DNA of 64,000 nucleotides, taken from G965207335 sp965207335. Its GTDB lineage: Bacteria > Pseudomonadota > Gammaproteobacteria > PS1 > Pseudothioglobaceae. The stretch spans positions 1,426,001 to 1,490,000 of the forward strand of contig OZ242267.1 in the NCBI GenBank assembly GCA_965207335.1, given 5' to 3'. This document shows, in pieces, positions 63,197 through 64,000 of this stretch. Numbering within the stretch: the first letter of the stretch is position 1; each line of letters begins with the position of its first letter. The position numbers and the translations under genes are program-made. The notes under the pieces were generated by a model. It ran no database searches and was not told the DNA's origin. It saw only the letters and a list, made by a program, of their open reading frames with translations.

Positions 63197-64000
63197 ATGG
63201 TTAAAATTGGATTATTAGGCATAGGCACAGTAGGATCTGGTGTTGTTAATGTACTTAAAAAAAATAAAGATATTATTAGGCAACGCACTAATAAAGATAT
63301 TAGTATAGTTGCTGGGGCGGTAAAAGATATAACAGAATACAATAAGCATAGTGTATGTGATAGTAGCGATATTTATATTACAGAAGATGCCTTTGAAGTA
63401 GTAAATAACCCCGATATTGATATTGTCTTAGAGCTAATAGGAGGTATTGATATTGCCAAAACCTTAATAGAAACTGCTATTGCTAACAAAAAACATGTGA
63501 TTAGTGCAAATAAAGCACTTATTGCTCATCACGGTAATGGGTTATTAAAGCTAGCCAAAAAAAATAAAGTAGCATTATTATTTGAGGCATCAGTTGGTGG
63601 TGGTATTCCAATAATTAAGTGTTTAACTCAAGGATTAAGTGCTAATAAAATTGATACTATAGTTGGTATTATCAACGGCACAGGTAATTTTATCCTAACA
63701 GAGATGTCAAAAAATGATAGTGCTTTTACACAAGTATTGCAACAAGCACAGCAATTAGGCTATGCAGAAGAAGACCCTAGTTTTGACATTGACGGCATTG
63801 ATGCTGCACACAAGATAAGCATATTATCATCATTAGCATTTAATACTAGTCTAGCGTTTAACAAGGTTATAACAAAAGGTATTAGCGATATAACTAGCCA
63901 AGATATTAAGTTTGCCAACGAATTAGGCTATAACATTAAGCATCTAGGTATTACCAAGAAAATAAATTCTTTGATTGAAATGCGTGTTAATCCTGCTTTA
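63197..64000 (+). CDS. hom: Homoserine dehydrogenase, cut by window edge
   Basis: From ATG 63197 the frame is open for 268 codons to the end. It has the NAD(P) motif IGLLGIGTVGSGVV, ELIGGIDIAKTLI, VISANKALIAHHG, FEASVGGGIPIIK and GIINGTGNFILTEM, and EDPSFDIDGIDAAHK, which are homoserine dehydrogenase signatures with the catalytic Lys and Asp. It reduces aspartate semialdehyde for Thr/Met synthesis. No kinase domain precedes it, so it is the stand-alone form. Confidence 0.94.
   Translation, partial: MVKIGLLGIGTVGSGVVNVLKKNKDIIRQRTNKDISIVAGAVKDITEYNKHSVCDSSDIYITEDAFEVVNNPDIDIVLELIGGIDIAKTLIETAIANKKHVISANKALIAHHGNGLLKLAKKNKVALLFEASVGGGIPIIKCLTQGLSANKIDTIVGIINGTGNFILTEMSKNDSAFTQVLQQAQQLGYAEEDPSFDIDGIDAAHKISILSSLAFNTSLAFNKVITKGISDITSQDIKFANELGYNIKHLGITKKINSLIEMRVNPAL

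Noticed and set aside
1..64000. tRNA, rRNA, tmRNA or 4.5S RNA genes
   Set aside because: I looked for T-loop and acceptor patterns and for conserved RNA motifs in the gaps and saw none I could support by eye.

Overview
The window is AT-rich chromosomal DNA of a Gram-negative bacterium, most likely a gammaproteobacterium. The evidence is an OMP-type barrel protein, LpxH, a TolC/HlyD exporter, the YhdP-TldD and YpjD/Ffh neighbourhoods, a cytochrome c5 and a ZnuABC-Zur locus. I cannot name the species. Low GC, many small intergenic repeats, MITEs, two decayed reading frames and repeat arrays fit a recently reshuffled, possibly host-associated genome; that lifestyle is inference.

Layout. 0.3-4.3 kb: a barrel protein and a RecB/AddA-like helicase-nuclease. 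4.3-11.9 kb: an accessory block of anti-phage defence genes, all on the + strand: TrlF-type PHP/AAA ATPase, an MvaI/BcnI-type restriction-modification pair, a broken small gene, a hypothetical gene, and a two-gene CBASS (CD-NTase plus Cap15-like effector) whose CD-NTase has an in-frame stop near its end. The genes are separated by related attC-like sites starting CCTAA(C), and two pairs of long direct repeats copy the 3' ends of the flanking core genes. 11.9-26 kb: core genes ypjD, ffh, grpE, nadK, recN, mnmG, fabG, fabD, rpmA, rplU, ppiB and lpxH, with one unknown gene and one unknown gene pair. 26-35 kb: three tandem, identical NHLP leader-like peptides that have almost no core, followed by tolC, an HlyD-type adaptor, a C39-peptidase ABC exporter and a second NHLM-type ABC exporter, ending at a clear terminator. 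35-39.8 kb: tldD, a YhdP-like gene and a cytochrome c. 39.8-44.3 kb: two arrays of noncoding palindromic repeats and MITEs around a remnant of an integron-type integrase and an SPFH-NfeD pair that ends in the same kind of attC-like site. 44.3-48.6 kb: RNB exonuclease, gcvH, gcvT, yciB and a PP0621-like gene. 48.9-52 kb: zur, znuB, znuC, znuA. 52.2-62.9 kb: a RiPP operon of two YcaO fusions, a SagB-type dehydrogenase, a LanM-like protein, a nitroreductase and a core-bearing NHLP-type precursor. 63.2 kb to the end: a homoserine dehydrogenase gene cut by the window edge.

How it works together. The RiPP machinery is split. The tailoring enzymes and the Ser/Thr/Gly-rich precursor sit at 52-63 kb, while the matching NHLM exporter with leader-only peptides sits at 26-35 kb. 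A 17-bp promoter segment is identical upstream of the first leader-like peptide and upstream of the first YcaO gene, which supports co-expression. The YcaO operon diverges from znuA across a near-canonical Zur box, so zinc status may influence the peptide. The LanM-like enzyme lacks the LanC zinc ligands and the catalytic-loop histidine. Taken together this is a candidate new azol(in)e/dehydroamino-acid hybrid RiPP system, possibly zinc-linked; the product and its role are inference.
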